Shown here: positions 63,501-64,000 of the stretch, in pieces | How positions within the stretch are numbered: position 1 is the stretch's first letter | Layout of the letters: each line of letters starts with the position of its first letter | Notes under the pieces: generated by a model | Databases searched by the model: none | Seen by the model: the letters and a program-made list of their open reading frames with translations, nothing else | Told to the model about the DNA's origin: nothing | Translations under genes and position numbers: made by a program | Origin: Synechococcus sp. PCC 6312 | GTDB taxonomy: Bacteria; Cyanobacteriota; Cyanobacteriia; Thermosynechococcales; Thermosynechococcaceae | Direction: 5' to 3' | NCBI RefSeq assembly: GCF_000316685.1 | Contig: NC_019680.1 | Span: 1,613,501-1,677,500 of the forward strand | Length of the DNA stretch: 64,000 nt

Positions 63501-64000
63501 TCATTCTGCCATTGCTAATAAGGGGTCTAGGGGGACAACCTCATGAAGGTTGTTGGGGTTAATCCGGCTGAAGTAGGGAATGATGTCGGTTTGCTTGGCA
63601 TCATTCCCAAAGCGGATTAGAGCTTGCAGCGGTTTCAGTGCCGAGACTCGTTGAGGGGCAAATCTAAACTTCTTGGCTACTTTCTCAACTTCGACTTGAT
63701 CTACAGGCAGGACAATTTTGGTGGCCGTGTTACTAAGAACGTCGGCGCTAAGGTGACGTTCTTACTGGCTGGCCACGACTAAGTTAAGGCCGTACTTCCG
63801 ACCATCACAGACGATGCGATCCAGGGCGGGAGACTTGCTCAGTTCCTTTGCCTCATCAATGAAGATAAAGGTTCTGGGGCTGGGTGCTTCACCATAGAGC
63901 CGATGGCTATCCATGAGTTGCTTAGCCAAACTTTCAGCAGCGATGGCTCCGATTTCTGGCGGTAGTTTCTGCATATCCACCCGGATTAGGGGATGGTCAA
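63501..64000 (-). pseudogene. HerA/VirB4-like ATPase with in-frame stop, cut by the right edge
   Basis: The frame enters at the right edge (DHPLIRVDMQKLPPEIG) and contains Walker B FIFIDEAKELSKSPALDRI and DGRKYGLNLVVASQ, typical of conjugation or HerA-type ATPases. A TAA stop at 63762-63764 interrupts it after ASQ. The same frame continues for 86 codons (ERHLSADVLSNTATKIVLPV and more), which is the expected continuation, to a TGA at 63501-63503. This looks like a nonsense mutation (or a sequencing error). It lies four bases upstream of the HlyD-like gene on the same strand. Confidence 0.75.

Overview
The window looks like chromosome from a unicellular cyanobacterium. The evidence is a set of cyanobacterium-type genes: phytoene desaturase and phytoene synthase in one operon, a PanC-Cmk fusion, Ycf49, a dapA-rnj pair, DUF3181, DUF3318, DUF3386 and DUF1400 proteins, a tocopherol-type methyltransferase and a phosphoketolase. 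GC is near 50 percent in the core and clearly lower in several acquired segments. A short palindrome, CCAGGCCTGG, and its half sites CCAGGCC/GGCCTGG are spread through genes and spacers at several per kb. Canonical HIP1 (GCGATCGC) was not seen. This may point to the Thermosynechococcus/Synechococcus PCC 6312 neighbourhood, but that placement is inference. No rRNA, tRNA or CRISPR array was found.

Layout. 1-26.8 kb is mostly housekeeping: purine nucleoside phosphorylase, envelope proteins (SLH lipoprotein, MscS channel, LCP ligase), an M1 aminopeptidase, PanC-Cmk, an anti-sigma kinase, a KtrB-type K+ channel with a BASS transporter, a nucleotidylyltransferase and PutA. Within it, at 7.0-8.1 kb, a two-gene cassette lies between two copies of the aminopeptidase 3' end. 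At 26.8-28.6 kb an AT-rich pair encodes an ABC/OLD-like ATPase and a small PD-(D/E)XK-like nuclease, probably a defence unit. Ycf49 and SbcC follow.

32.5-40.5 kb is an accessory island: Uma2, DinB, a methyltransferase, BrnT/BrnA, phosphoketolase, HepT/MntA, a PIN toxin with its antitoxin and an unknown 313-residue protein. It also holds a broken antitoxin copy and other remnants. 40.5-59.4 kb returns to core genes: crtP-crtB, a ferrochelatase-like protein with a natural poly-His tail, a methyltransferase-glycosyltransferase fusion, a ferritin-like protein, dapA, rnj, rpmF, an ABC ATPase, a 2OG oxygenase, a second LCP protein and a copper amine oxidase. 59.4-64 kb is again accessory: a decayed IS5-type element, two small unknown genes, a TolC-like/HlyD-like export pair, and a HerA/VirB4-like ATPase with an in-frame stop that runs off the right edge.

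Themes. Three small toxin-antitoxin-like modules are each bracketed by direct repeats made from the end of a neighbouring gene (7 kb, 35 kb, 38-39 kb). This suggests a shared way of gaining or losing such modules. Envelope and cell-wall functions recur (two LCP proteins, an SLH lipoprotein, MscS, a 3D-fold protein). Carbon and nitrogen metabolism is represented by phosphoketolase, PutA, amine oxidase and DapA.
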